Positions 43,099 to 56,594 of a stretch of 64,000 nucleotides of DNA are shown one piece after another. The stretch's first letter is position 1; each line of letters opens with the position of its first letter. Source of the DNA: Nissolia schottii (taxonomy: Eukaryota; Streptophyta; Magnoliopsida; Fabales; Fabaceae). The stretch is taken from contig QANU01112002.1 in assembly GCA_003254905.1 (NCBI GenBank), positions 173,276 through 237,275 on the forward strand, in the 5' to 3' direction. The notes below the pieces were generated by a model. That model made no database searches. It was not told the origin of the DNA and saw only the letters and a program-made list of their open reading frames with translations. The translations under genes were made by a program, and so were the position numbers.

Positions 43099-45608
43099 AT
43101 GAACACTGCAAAGCAGAACAATGGTGGAGGTTTTTTGCTCCACTTGTTTGAAGGCTTCTATCGTTGCATAATGAAATGCATCTTCAACATCTTATCTGTT
43201 GGCCCTATCCCAAATCACATAGCTTTTATCATGGATGGGAATAGAAGGTATGCAAAGAAGATGAACTTGGAAGTAGGTGAAGGGCACAAGGCTGGATTCT
43301 CAACACTTTCGTCCATTCTCAGGTACAATTGTGATTTAAGTCTTGTATAAGTTAAATTTGGAAAAACAGTGCATTTAATTTAGTTTATTTAGCAAAAAAA
43401 ATTACTTTTTAAGCTGAAAAACCAATTTTCTTAAATTTGTATATGTTTTTAAAAATATTTTGACTTTCAAACAATTTATTTTCAATTTTTCAATTGGACC
43501 TCAAAAGAATAACTTATCAAAAAACTAGGTTGTAGTTGTTTTTTTGTCCGATATAGTACAAGAAATTTGCTTTATGGAACAGAACGAGTTTTTAAAAAGT
43601 GATGTGGTTAGCTTTCCACCAATCAACCCATCAGGTTTTCCACATTAGGTTGTGTTGGGGCTTCTTTTCTTTTAGGTTCTTTTTGCTAGTCAGTTTGGTG
43701 TTGAGGTCTATATGACGTTTTAGTGTGGTTGTATTTAATATTTATTTTTCTTTTCAGATGTCTTAATTGACGGAGATAATTGTACTTTTTTTCTCTCTCT
43801 CTAAGGCTTTGTGCCATTTAATTATCTATTGAGATGTTTTAACAAGACATGGTTTAGATGAAGCAGGCATTTTTAAGTCTCAATAGTTTCTTTATGTACT
43901 TGTTTATACTTTTTTGGACCAATGCCCATTGCTTAATTAAAAAAAAAATGGTTTTCCACATAGAGCACTAAAAAGTTGCCCACGAGTTATGCAGTATTAT
44001 CACGTGACATTTTGTATTGAATTCGTGAAACAATTGTGAGGCCATGAAGCATTACTCATAATACACATTAATACTTTTTTTTATCACTTTTTCAAAATTT
44101 TAAAACAATTGCAGTTTATGTGAAGAGTATATATTTAAAGACCTATAAAATTATTGCCGTGAAGTTTGGCCTGTTTTGTGATTTCTTACTAAACCCATTA
44201 ATTTAATAGGTATTGCTATGATTTGGGAGTGAAGTATGTGAGTGCTTATGCATTCAGCATTGACAACTTCAAAAGGAAGCCTGAGGAGGTTCAGGCCTTG
44301 ATGGAATTTATGAGGCAGAAGATTGAGGAGTTGCTTCAACCGGAGAGCATCATCAATGAGTATAGTGTTAGGTTGCATTTCATTGGTAACCTTCAGCTAT
44401 TGAGTGAGCCTGTGAGGGTTGCTTGTGAGAAAGCAATGAAGCTCACTGCACACAACCACCAAAGGGTTCTCATGATCTGTGTGGCCTACACTTCCAGGGA
44501 TGAGATTGTGCATTCTGTTCAAGAATCATGCAAGGAGAAATGGGATGCTATTGAAGCATCAACCATGGCCAAAGCTTTTAGTGATGATGCAATTGCAAGA
44601 ATTGGTAAGGGCTTGAAAATAGATGATATTGGTTCACATTTTCAAGATTCAGGTAATAGTGAAATGCATTACTTTTCAACACCAAATACAATATCTCTGG
44701 TTAATAAACATGAAAATTACTTGTTTGCAAATAGAGGAAGAAAGGTATCTCGTTCCATTTGAGTTCTTGCTACCAAACACTTTAAAGCATAGAAGAGAAG
44801 AATAGATATTATATATCCTCCTCGAGGAAGAAAATTCTTCCTCTTTATCAATGTAGCTTTATATCCACTTGGTCAATTTTTTATTATATGTTTTCTCTAT
44901 TTCTCTCAAGTGATTTGTATTGTAACTAATATTCACCTCAAACAAAAAACTGTATTTTCTACAAACATATACAAGCATTATTTCAAGAAAATAAAAACTA
45001 AATATGTACCTAGAGGAAGAAAAAGAAAAACATGTCTTCTGAGTGTGTGCAATTTTTTTTTTGAGAGAATAAATTATAAAAATAAAAAAAATTAAAATGT
45101 GGGTGAAATGCTCCATGGAAGAATAAAGTTCTTTCTCTGAGAGTATGACAAAATATTTTTAATTATACACAACATTTTGTTATCTCAACGTTCACATTCA
45201 TATACTATATATGTCTATTCACGTTTGTTGAAATAATATTTTCTTTCAGGTAATGTTGGAGAATATAGCGGTAATTACATTGAGACTGAAATCACACATT
45301 CCAAAGGGGTGATTGAAATCACTAAAGGGAACAAGTATCAGAAGGAGAAGGATGGTGAGGTTCATTCCATCAAGCTTGTTGACATTGAGAGGAACATGTA
45401 CATGGCACTGGCACCTGACCCTGACATCTTGATCAGGACTTCAGGGGAGGCTAGGCTCAGCAACTTCCTTCTCTGGCAGAGTAGTACTTGCCCTTTGTAT
45501 GCACCAAAAGCACTATGGCCTGAAATTGGTGTGAAGGATTTGGTCCTTGCATTGTTGAACTTCCAGAAGTACCATCTTTACTTGGTGAAGAAGAAGAAAC
45601 AAGCTTAA
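43099..45608 (+). CDS. cis-Prenyltransferase (dehydrodolichyl diphosphate synthase-like), three exons
   Basis: Exons 43099-43322, 44210-44652 and 45250-45608 join in frame into 341 residues. The enzyme class extends farnesyl diphosphate with isopentenyl diphosphate in cis configuration, giving dehydrodolichyl or other polyprenyl diphosphates. Visible motifs are IAFIMDGNRRYAKK (catalytic Asp and diphosphate-binding region), GVKYVSAYAFSIDNFKRKPEEV, RLHFIGNL, ILIRTSGEARLSNFLLWQ (substrate-binding Arg and Ser) and LWPEIGVKDLVLALLNFQKY. The N-terminus is short with a hydrophobic or amphipathic stretch (FLLHLFEGFYRCIMKCIFNIL) and no obvious plastid transit peptide. An ER-associated dolichol-type enzyme therefore seems more likely. 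It is somewhat longer than typical plant members because of a linker around residues 190-240. Reading through intron 2 stays open for 108 bases. Confidence 0.88.
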
Positions 45609-46101
45609 TTGGTTACATTTTCTTGCTATATATAAGCATAGTGTGAAATATCATGTGATTGTAATTTGTTTGTTTTTATTTCTTGTTCCCCCACTTCCTT
45701 TCCCCATATATAATATGTCAATCTTAAATGTTCTAGTGCATATTTGGGCATCAAAGATATATATTGTATTCCTGGAACAATTATTTTTAATGTAATCTGG
45801 TGCATTTAGTAAATTCGAATCAAATTGTTCACAATTCGGCTTATTTTATTTATGCTAGGAGAAAAAAAAAATTAGCTTTGTGATTATAAAAAGAAATTGG
45901 TTATTTTGATATTATAATAAATATTCTTTTTTCATCGAATTCACTTTAAGCATTAAATATTATATAATAAGCATAGTAATAATAATAGTAGTAATAATAA
46001 GCATAATACTACTACTATTACTAATAATAATAATAAAAAAAACAACAGTAGTAATAATAATGATAATAACAATAATAATAACATTAATAATATTAATAAT
46101 A

Positions 46102-46142
<41 letters not shown>

Positions 46143-46562
46143 GATGAACTTAAACCTGATTATTTTCTAGGATTTGTTCTGAGATGTGTAGCAACAGATT
46201 TTCAGTATCATCTTCTTTTCGTCTCACCATCGTAATATTATTTTTTCACCTAAATAAAAATAATTCTTTTTTTGTTATAACTTGCTTAAAATGAAAAACT
46301 TTACAATTTAAGTATAACAAACTAAACACTGTTGTACAACGAATTGCAACAACTTATAACTGAAGTGGAAAAAAATTTATTTCTACATTAAAAAGAAAAA
46401 GAACGTACTAAACAAAAATAGATTAAAAAAATATTTACACTGATGGATGGTTGGAGTTGGTAACTGAGAAGTAATGGAGGGTTGCAAAAAAAATTTCAGA
46501 AAAGAAGTGAAAGAGAACTGAAGAAGGAAGGATAGAATTGTTGTTGAAGTAGTGTGGGGGGG
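45609..46562. other. 3' flank of cis-prenyltransferase with a long AAT microsatellite
   Basis: An imperfect (AAT/TAG)n trinucleotide array runs from about 45974 to 46141. The rest is AT-rich and shows no gene. Confidence 0.6.
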
Positions 46563-46891
46563 CCGAATTTATAGATGACAAATTCGGTGTCATTTTCCCC
46601 TTCATCTCTCACTTACCTGAACTGATTGGATAGACGACTTTTTTCCTGAATTTGCCTAGGTCCATGGCAAATTCAGGCTTGTACGTCCTCTCCTGAATTT
46701 GCCACTATCACAAGCAAATTCAGTATCCCCACCTTCTTTTTTTTTCAATTTCCCATGCCCCCTGCCCGCTGCCCCATGCGACCTGCCCCCTGCCCCTGCG
46801 TCTTGTCATCCTGCAGTCCGTGTCTTCTTTTTTTTTTCTTTTCATTTTTTGTCATTTCTGAATTTGCCTTGTACTACGACAAATTCAGAAA
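46563..46891. repeat. Array of four related hairpins
   Basis: Perfect inverted repeats occur at 46563-46587 (CCGAATTT / AAATTCGG), 46645-46677 (CCTGAATTTGCC / GGCAAATTCAGG, 9-base loop), 46693-46723 (CTGAATTTGC / GCAAATTCAG, 11-base loop) and 46855-46891 (TTTCTGAATTTG / CAAATTCAGAAA, 13-base loop). All share GAATTT and differ in loop sequence. A C-rich tract (46755-46800) lies between the third and fourth. No coding frame of known type is present. Confidence 0.75.
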
Positions 46892-48699
46892 TTTCACCCA
46901 TACATCCGTAAATTTATGTTGTGGCCCATATTTCTGAATCATTGTATTACTAAACTCATATCATTGTAAAATCCCCACAAATCCACACACAAGCTAGTAA
47001 AATCCAATTTGTCATTTTAGAATTGATTCTTCTTGAATATAACCATAATTATTCCTCCAATTGTTCGTTGAAAGGAATAAAGGATTAAACCCCTTAATCC
47101 ATCATGTACGCATAATTCATGCTTCTAGAGGGTCTATATTATTCTTTTTATTTTGGGTCAACAAATTAAATGGTCTACATTCAACAATCAAGACCTCCCA
47201 CAGTATGTGTCTTGGGCATATTCTCCCACCTCATCAGTCTATATGAACTTTTCAGTTTCTCGACACAAAATTCCTGTGTTCTCACGAGTTACCGTGGGAT
47301 GAATGCATTGAGCCGGGTACATTGACTTTGAACAACAGGGATCTAGCTAGAGATGGAAATTTATTGGGTAACTATAAAATCTTTTAAAAGTTTCCCAAAT
47401 ATTTTTTTACTTATTATGAAATAAGCCCAAAGTGGAAAATTGGCATGTACTTGAGATTTACATGTATAAATTACATGTACGTGATGTTTTACTATCAAAT
47501 TACATAAATGTGACAATTAAAAAAAAAACCATTTCGGGACTCCGATGGCCAAAAATCGTTTAATACTATTGCTACTTCATGTCCCAATTGTAAAGGTGTC
47601 TATAAATCAGTGAAAAGATTAGTCATTAACACCGCACCGGTGGACACCTTAATTGTGAAAAAAAAAACTATTGTTATCTCGCATGTGTCCCTTGAAAAAA
47701 AAATGTTTATTGGAGTTAGTCCAAAGCATATTGCAAACTCTTTCAAGAACCACTACTCAGTGCCCAAAAATTTAAGGTATATCAATTGAGCAATCGGAGA
47801 GAATTGAAATTCAAAGCTCAGAGAATTTAGGACAATTCAAGTCCACATGAAAGCATAGAGAGCAAGAAATATTTAAAAAGGGATGAAGAACTTAATGAAG
47901 AGGTGAATGACTAAACCTTGCAAGTTCTGTTGGTGCAGTGAGAGTAACTTTATTACTCTGAATTGAATTGTCTGCATATATCTATAGTTGTCTTCATATC
48001 TCACTTATAGAAAAAGCCATATTGTTTGTCAATGTGGGAACTATAAATTCATATGAAATTTTATAGAGAGTAATTTTTGACTACTATCTTATGAGTCTGC
48101 TTTGATTTTTTAGCTTCTGAGTTGATGCATACGTGCTGAAATATGTATTGAATTTTTCATCCCTTTGATTTGTTCTTTCAGAAATTAATCAAGTACTACA
48201 ACAAGAATGTGCAGAGAAGATAATGATGTGTTAAAAACATGTGGCTACACTAAAGACAAGAATATGAACTTGAGAGAATTGTTGAAGACATGTGGCTACA
48301 TGTTTAGGCTTATAAGTTTAACTGTAATTTAAGTTATGCATACTATTAGTAGTTTTAGGTGCCGATGTAATTTTGACAATTGTAATGCCAAACAATTGTG
48401 TAGTTTATCAATTTCAGTTGAACACTTTTTCTGTATCATTTTGCTAGTAGTTTTTGATTGTTTTAGTTTAGCAAGTTGGTTGTCATATTGGCTTTGAGTT
48501 GGCAAATAACCTATACAGTGAAAATTGCAAGATAATATTGTCAGTGTAAAATAAATTGTTGACAGCAAAAGACCAATGTATTCCATTTTTTAATAAAGTT
48601 AATGGAATAAAGCATATACAATTACAAATCTACAAAAATTAATGATTCTCAACTTTATATCTACAAAGCAGTGCATCTCAAGCCTCTTGAAATTCTAAT
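46892..48699. other. Intergenic stretch without recognised features
   Basis: Low-complexity AT-rich DNA. No gene, LTR or MITE could be supported. Confidence 0.3.
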
Positions 48700-49939
48700 T
48701 CATCTTTAAAATTGTACATGCAAGCTTTAAAATTCAAAATATAAGAACTATCTCTCATCACATTTCCCAAATGTCTTACACCATTTTACATGATGTGCCA
48801 AGCACATAATCCATAGTAGGTGTATGACATTAACTTTGGTAGGGCTTTTTCCATAGCAAGGTCTTGATTTGTAAAAATAATTATAGGCTTTTTCAGCTTA
48901 TGAGCTTCTAAAAACGATTCTAATAACCACCTAAAAGATTTTGTTGTCTGATCATACAAAAGAGCAGCTCCAAATATTACAATTTCTCGATGGTGATTAA
49001 ATCCGCAAAAAACACCCAATGGTTTATTTTATTTTTTTTATGTGTGCAATATGTGGTGTCAAAGGTGATTACATTACCAAAGATATCATAATCAATAACC
49101 ATCCTTGCATCATCCTTCACCATAAGCCAGTTCTCTCTTTCGTTTGCTTCAAAGGTAGTTCTTTTGATCTCGCTTGGTATATCCAGGAACATCTTTTCCC
49201 CCTGCCCGCATACTAATGAGTTCATGTGTTTCCCTTGGTCTTATGCCAGAGTCATTTGCCAAATCTATTTGCAAAGCTCGTACTTCTGAAATCTTTCTTT
49301 GTGATGACATCATATGAACCATTTCTGGAAGTTGCAAGATATGATTGTGATTTAGCCCAAGGTCACAAATCACATATAAATTTTCTTGTTTCTCGAACTA
49401 ACTTGACTGTCATTTTGACTTGACAATCTGTTCTTGTTTATGCAAGAGGCATTTTTGTTAAATGATCTCGCATATTCGGTCTTCGACGACCCTCCTTTAA
49501 TTTGCACAAACAAGGCTCAAGGTATTCACACAATTATCCACTTTATGCTTATTATTAGCATATAATTGTCGAGTATTGAAACCAACAATTCCACCATAAT
49601 TGGCTCACAACACTCTAACTTGATGTATCGATCGTATCAAACTCCATCCCTAATTTGGGGCATTTTTTCTTGAGCAATTTCCCTACAAAAGAAACAAATG
49701 AGTTATATTTAATTTATATATATATATATATATAAAAGAAAATAATGACTGAAAGGTAATATAAATCAATACAAATAAATAATTTTTTAATATTGCAAGG
49801 AATGATGGGGAGAAAGAGAGGAGCAACATACCTTGATAAAGTCATTAATGTTGAATTGTATTATGGAGCTTGAGTGTTTTTTAATTTCTTGAGGTAGCCA
49901 TGGACGATTGTTAATAAGTGAGAAACTGTTTTCTCTCAT
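48700..49939 (-). pseudogene. FAR1-related (Mutator-derived) transposase-like pseudogene
   Basis: The minus strand carries PKLGMEFDTIDT (49682-49640), a degraded FAR1 DNA-binding part, then LNHNHILQLPEM, SSQRKISEVRALQIDLANDSG and GYTKRDQKNYL. The MULE-type catalytic region follows: DARMVIDYDIFGNVITFDTTY and FCGFNHHREIVIFGAALLYDQTTKSFRWLLESF, then FTNQDLAMEKALP and CAWHIM. These are in order but spread over three frames with stops, so the gene is broken. A possible first exon (49939-49832, MRENSFSLINNRPWLPQ) has a GT donor at 49831. FAR1-family genes derive from Mutator-like transposases; intact members act as transcription factors. The SWIM zinc finger region was not found. Confidence 0.75.
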
Positions 49940-51499
49940 TCTGAAAAACAAAAAAAAATGTGTTCAATAAATTAATGTTTGATTGAACATATTAAAAAGG
50001 AAGAAACAATCCATCATCAACTTAAAACACTTTCTCTCTATTTTAACAATTTCACTCAAACAAACATGAAATGCTCAAAATTTATAATCATTTTTTGGCA
50101 ACCAAATTTTTTTTTATAAAAAAATACAGTTTTATAATAGATTTTTTTAAGTTTGTAAAATCTTGACCATTCAATTTTCTCAAAGGCTGAGATTGATTCA
50201 CAAGTAACTTTTGAGGTTCCATATATCCTCCTTTACAGACATGTCGAGTGTAATCAATACGATCACTATTGGCCCAATATCATTTGACACATACTATTAC
50301 GAAGATGGCTGTGGACTAGGCATCATAAGCTTACTATTGCGGAAGATCATGCACCAATCAAAGTCTTGACACAATCTTGAAAACTTTTGTAGTTTGATCT
50401 ACAGGGGTACCATTGGGGCGTGCCAAAAATATGTTAGTATATTTTGGGTCAATTGAGGTATGCTTTGTTGCGGGTGTGCTAGATTCTCGAAGTCAATTGG
50501 CCTTACGTTGTGCCATGAATTTCAAGAATCAAACGCGAAAGTTGTAATCGGTTAAGTTATCAGATGATCGAAAGCGTTCCTAGAGTTTACAATAGGATCC
50601 CATAGGTGTATACAAGTGTAGGGAGTCTGAAAAAGCAAAAAATTACAAGTAATGTAAAGAAAGTAGGATATCACACGTTTAATGTAAGAGAGATCAGAAA
50701 ATTTAAACTAAACACCCATACATAAAAGATCAATATTAAAAGTTATTAAATAACTTATAATATTAACCATTTATGCATAGATGCTAAAGATTTATTTATT
50801 TATTTATATGTTAAACAAGTCGTCAGATGTGATATGCACCTTAAAATAAACAAAAATGTTACATGTACACCCAATTTTATACACTCATACATACACCATT
50901 AATAATGCACAAACTTTATTCTCATAAGTACACAAACATTACAAACTTATAGATGATATTCTCAATTATACTTAATTAGATGCATAAACATTACATGCAT
51001 TAAAACACAAATTTTATGTATATAAGTATAGGGTGTATGTATGGTATATATTTTTTGGTGTACATGTAACAGGACTCCTTATAAATAAACAGTAAAGAAA
51101 AGTTGTAATAAAACGCATATGTAAATTATTTTGTTTTATTTATCTTATCATGCATCATCCAAGCATCATCGCCCTTTTATTTTATTTTATTTTTATTATT
51201 CTACTATTTTTTGTAAGAAAAAAAGGAGGAGAAGGAAAGAGCGGCGTGGAGAATGATGCTCTCTCAGATGCCGTATGCCACTTGCTGCAGTCCCACGCGA
51301 ACCTAACATAAAAGGTAGTAGAAGAGACTAGCCCCCCAATAGAAAAACACTGGCGCTTCTAAACCACTAGTATTTATACCAACACCCAAATACACCAACG
51401 CCTCACGAGGGTCTTTAACTCTTCGTTAGGTTTCCACTTTACATTAACACACACCTACCTCATTTCTCGATCTCATCGCTTCTCGCTCGCTCTTTCATC
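49940..51499. other. Intergenic region upstream of phosphoglycerate mutase
   Basis: AT-rich with no recognised gene. The last 250 bases are GC-richer and C/T-rich (CTCGCTCGCTC-type), as expected for a promoter and leader of a highly expressed plant gene. Confidence 0.4.
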
Positions 51500-51508
51500 T
51501 CAGCTCAG

Positions 51509-51599
51509 GTACCTAATATCCATATACTATGTGATTTACTTTATCTAAGTTTGTTATGACAGATTGATTTGAATCTGAGATTGAGAAATTGTTTCGTAG
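51509..51599 (+). other. Probable 5' UTR intron of phosphoglycerate mutase
   Basis: CTCAG/GTACCT at 51508-51509 and TTTCGTAG/GAAT at 51599-51600 bracket 91 bases, ending four bases before the ATG at 51604. It is inferred from splice signals only. Confidence 0.5.
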
Positions 51600-51603
51600 G
51601 AAT

Positions 51604-54600
51604 ATGGGTAGCGTGGATTGGAAATTGGCTGATCATCCGAAGCTTCCAAAGGGCAAGCCGGTTGCTGTGGTTGTGTTGGATGGATGGGGTGAGGCCAACG
51701 CCGACCAGTACAACTGCATCCACAACGCTGACACACCCACCATGGATTCCCTTAAAAACGTAACTGCCCTTTTTTATTCAATCTGCCTTTTCTTTTTTGG
51801 GCACTTTTTATATATTATATATTTATTTATATAATAAGTTCACAGATCCATCTCTACCCCCGGGTTGGTTTACCTGATCCAACTTCTGTTATACATTACC
51901 ATCATTTGGGTTCAACTCTGTAGCCTTTCTCTTTTACTTAAAACAAAAAATAGAGTTTAATTTCTTTGCATTTTTTTACACTCTAGTTTAATTAAATTCT
52001 CTCTGCATGTATGTTCTCTTATATGTATGTTTTTTCAAGTAGTGGGTATGGAAATCAAAGATGTTTGCTGATGTGGCTAGATCTGACCTAGCAGTTTATT
52101 AAAAAAAAAAAAACTTTAAGTAGCCTGTGCATAGAAATTAAATTAAATTAAAAAAATACATTGATATTGTTAAATGATTTTGATTTATGTTTGGATGAAA
52201 ATGGAATCAAACACTGGGGTTGTTTCTTGCTGTAGGGTGCTCCTGAAAGGTGGAGATTGGTCAAGGCTCACGGTAAAGCCGTGGGGCTTCCTACAGATGA
52301 TGACATGGGGAACAGTGAAGTTGGCCACAATGCACTTGGCGCCGGCCGCATATATGCTCAGGGGTAAACTAATACTTGCTTCTCACTTCCAACTATTTTT
52401 GCTTAGGGTTTAGTTAATAACTGTAGTCATCATAATCATATGGCACTCATCATTTTTTAATGTTTTCTCGAGTTATTTTACAGTTTCTTTTTGGATTAGG
52501 ATCCTGTAAATTGAAAAATTGATGGATGCACCTTCGGTCCAACAAATTGTATTGTATGTGGTTCTTACTAACTGATCTAGGGGTGCACGTCCCCTCACTT
52601 TCTCACCTTAGAAGGATTCTCATTTCTCACTTTAGAGGATCCAAATCTGTTTTCTTTTAGATTTAGAGGATCTATGTGTAAACTTTTGAGTTTCTTGTGC
52701 CTGTCTTTCTTTTATGTCATGAACTGAGCGATACAAATTTTTTACAAATTTTAGGATCCAACAGAATATTCAACAATGCCCTCATGGGTTTGTCGATTGA
52801 TTGTATATCACTTCCCAAATTTTGTATTTTTTAATTTTTTTTAGGTGCATTTTCCATTGAATGCTAACTATTTTGGAATGTTTAATTTTAGTCTTTTCTT
52901 TATAACTATGCTCTTTGGTCTTTTGCCTTGTTGAAATATATTCCTAGCATGTCTGAGGATTGGGATAATTTGGTTTGTGATTGATCATTGTAGTGCAAAG
53001 CTTGTGGACCTTGCTCTGGAATCTGGAAAAATTTATGAAGGAGAAGGTTTCAATTACATAAAGGAATGTTTTGCAAATGGCACATTGCATCTCATTGGGC
53101 TACTGAGTGATGGCGGAGTCCACTCCCGCATTGATCAGTTGCAGGTTGGATTTGGAACTTTCTTACCTTTATGTCTATAAAATTTATTCTTTCTAACTAT
53201 CTATTTTTCCACAGTTGTTACTTAAAGGTGTTAGTGAGCGAGGTGCTAAAAGAATCCGTGTACACATTCTTACGGATGGCCGTGATGTTTTGGATGGCTC
53301 TAGTGTTGGATTTGTGGAAACTCTTGAAAATGATCTTGCAAAATTGCGTGAGAAAGGTATTGATGCAAAGGTAGCATCAGGTGGGGGTCGCATGTATGTC
53401 ACAATGGATCGTTATGAGGTAATATATAACATTGTCCTGTAACTGACCTACATAAACTAGGCTCTGCCAGAACCTCCCACCCTGTCTTTGATGAAAGAAT
53501 CTTTTATAACTCGTGATTTTGTTCTTTTGCCTCTTTCTATTTGTATACAATACAGCTATAATTTCATTAAAAATGGGATTGTTGGGCTAACAGAAATTAT
53601 AATATTTATAAATTTTTTGGTAGTTCAGATTTTGGTTCCTGACTGCATTTGTGAGTGGTGTTTCTGCATCTTACTTCTCGTAAAAATTCCAACATGTTTT
53701 GGTCAATGATGGTGATAATCAGACCATTCATTGTTTTACTTTAATTTTTCTTAGTATGTCGCGTCACTTTGTGTTGGTACCCGTTTGCATAATTCAACTT
53801 TAGCTAGTTTCTTCTACTAATTTATGTGTAGCATGAGTCTCTTGAACAAAAACCAATCGTGTTCTGTTTATTGAGGTCAATTGCTGTATTGGCTCTGAAG
53901 TTTTACCAAGGAAAACAATAAAAGTTATTTGCCCTCAGAATCATGGTTACCAAAAGAAGCAGCTTAGCTGGAACTTTTAATGCCTATTTTTTTGGGTGTG
54001 TAAAATTTTAAATTACAAGCTCGCCTCTTTGTAGTTAACTTAAATACAAATTTATATCGTAATATTAAAATATATGCTTGACTTTTGTGTGTGTGTGTGT
54101 GTGTGATTTCTGTTATATACACATCAATGATTTCAAAACAAACTGCAGAATGATTGGGAGGTTGTGAAACGAGGGTGGGATGCTCAAGTTCTTGGTGAAG
54201 CCCCTCATAAGTTTACCAGTGCTCTTGAAGCTGTCAAGAAACTGAGGGCAGAACCGAAGGCCAATGATCAGTATCTGCCTCCTTTTGTTATTGTTGATGA
54301 AAGCGGGAAGCCTGTTGGTCCCATAGTTGATGGTGATGCTGTTGTTACGATCAACTTCCGGGCAGATCGTATGGTTATGATTGCCAAGGCTCTTGAATAT
54401 GAAAACTTTGACAAATTTGATAGAGTTCGTTACCCTAAAATTCGCTATGCTGGAATGCTTCAGTATGATGGTGAATTGAAGCTTCCAAGTCATTACCTTG
54501 TCTCTCCACCATTAATTGATAGGACTTCTGGTGAATATTTAGTGCATAACGGTATTCGAACATTTGCTTGCAGGTGAGTTATCGCTACTTTAATCATTGG

Positions 54601-56594
54601 TAACTCTTTGCATGTTCTTGTAATAATTTTGTTCAAATCCTTAATCGTCCTACGTGCTTATCGTGATCATTTTTGTTGGCTCAACCTGATGGAAAAGTTT
54701 TTTTCATTTGAGACCTTCCTAAAAGGTTAATAAGATGACAATGTGGTTTGGGGTGGGGAGATATAGGAGGTGGAAATTACTCCTTTCTGAAACTACCTTT
54801 TAGTACCAAAGTTTGGGGTTAGGTGACAGTACTACTAGTGTTCTTCATTTTCTAGAACTTACCCTGTTCAATGATATGCATCATATTCACTTGTATGAAT
54901 TTATTCTTCAACAGTGAGACTGTTAAATTTGGTCATGTCACATTCTTCTGGAATGGAAACCGTTCTGGGTATTTTAATCAAGAATTGGAAGAATATGTGG
55001 AAATTCCTAGTGACTCTGGGATTACATTCAATGTACAACCAAAAATGAAGGCATTGGAGATTGGCGAAAAGGCAAGGGATGCTATTCTTAGTCGGAAATT
55101 TGATCAGGTAATCAACTGGAGGATCAGGTGATTTTGGAATCATGGTGTTGTTAAACTTTCACTTACACTTTTATTTTGTCTGTTGCACAGGTACGTGTCA
55201 ACATACCAAATGGTGACATGGTGGGACATACAGGTGACATTGAAGCAACAGTTGTGGCATGTAAGGCAGCTGATGAAGCAGTGAAGGTATGGCTTTTAAT
55301 TTTCAAATTTTCTGAGCATTTCTGTAGACAAAAGTTGTTATATTTTTTGTACTCTAGTTAAAAATTTTGAGAACTTATTTATCACCATATAGGTTGTTAT
55401 ATCACGAATAAAAATAGTTCAAGGGTGATTCTAGGGAGAAAGCTAATCTTATGTGAGAAATGAGAGGTGTAAAATCTTTCGTGTGTAAAAACAGTAAAGA
55501 TTAAAACATCAAGTCATGCAACTCTCCTAAAATGACAAGGTCGTGTTAAGAGTTAAAACAAGATGATATGAATTCCTTCTCTCCATTTTTTGGCATATTA
55601 TTTGGTCAATTGAAGGGATTCAGATCACCTGTCTCTTTCCTGTCTCACCACCAAAATTCTCACCTAGACTAGACAATACATATGAAGGGTTTTTTTTGAA
55701 AAAAAATTGTTAGGAGCTTTCACGAAGGCAAATAAATAATATTTTTGCAATTTATTGCCTTTTCCTCCCCATTTTCTCATTTATGCACAATGGCTGGTTA
55801 TTCTTAGGAAATGGTTCATTTCTTGCATTTAGCTTGTGCTATTGCTGATTAGGTAACTACTGAATGAAACAAATCTACGCTAAAAGGAAACAAACAAGGG
55901 AGATGTTGGGCTTAAATAGTTGCTCCTTGTATTGATTGTTGTGTACGTACATATGTAATTGCAGATGATTCTTGATGCAATCGAGCAAGTGGGTGGAATT
56001 TATGTTGTCACTGCTGACCATGGGAATGCAGAGGACATGGTCAAGAGGGACAAATCTGGAAAGCCACTTCTAGACAAGAGTGGAAATATCCAGATTCTCA
56101 CTTCCCACACTCTTCAGCCAGTAAGTTTTGCGATTTCTAGTTAGTCATTGATTGAGTTCTTTGAAGTGTATTACAATATTCTCTGCTGCAATGAGTAGTT
56201 ATGGATGAGTTATGGGATCCCTAGGAAATCATTGTTAGGTATGATGACCGCAGTTCATTGTTGATTAATTTGGACAAATGTCTAAAACTATTGACATCTA
56301 TTTTTAGAAACTCATTATCAAAATTGTTTTTGGCTAAATAGCATAATCCTTATGCTTGCATAATTCTTATACTGGATTATAAATTTTGGTTCCAAGTCTC
56401 TAAAACCCTTTTTCCCCCTTCTTGTGAAGGTTCCAATTGCCATTGGAGGTCCTGGATTGGCTCCAGGTGTCGGGTTCCGAAGTGATGTTCCCAATGGCGG
56501 GCTGGCGAACGTTGCTGCGACTGTGATGAATCTTCATGGATTCGTGGCTCCAAGTGACTATGAGACAACTCTCATAGAAGTAGTTGATAAGTAG
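51604..56594 (+). CDS. iPGAM: 2,3-Bisphosphoglycerate-independent phosphoglycerate mutase, nine exons
   Basis: Exons: 51604-51759, 52236-52363, 52994-53144, 53215-53418, 54149-54573, 54915-55107, 55191-55286, 55965-56120, 56430-56594. Frame is kept at each GT-AG junction, giving 557 residues, matching plant iPGAMs (about 559). The enzyme interconverts 3- and 2-phosphoglycerate in cytosolic glycolysis using Mn2+ and a phosphoserine intermediate. Motifs: VVVLDGWGE (metal-binding Asp at residue 26), [18 protein letters not shown] (catalytic Ser at about residue 79), [54 protein letters not shown] (metal ligands) and IGGPGL. No transit peptide is visible, consistent with the cytosolic isoform. 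It appears intact. Confidence 0.96.
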
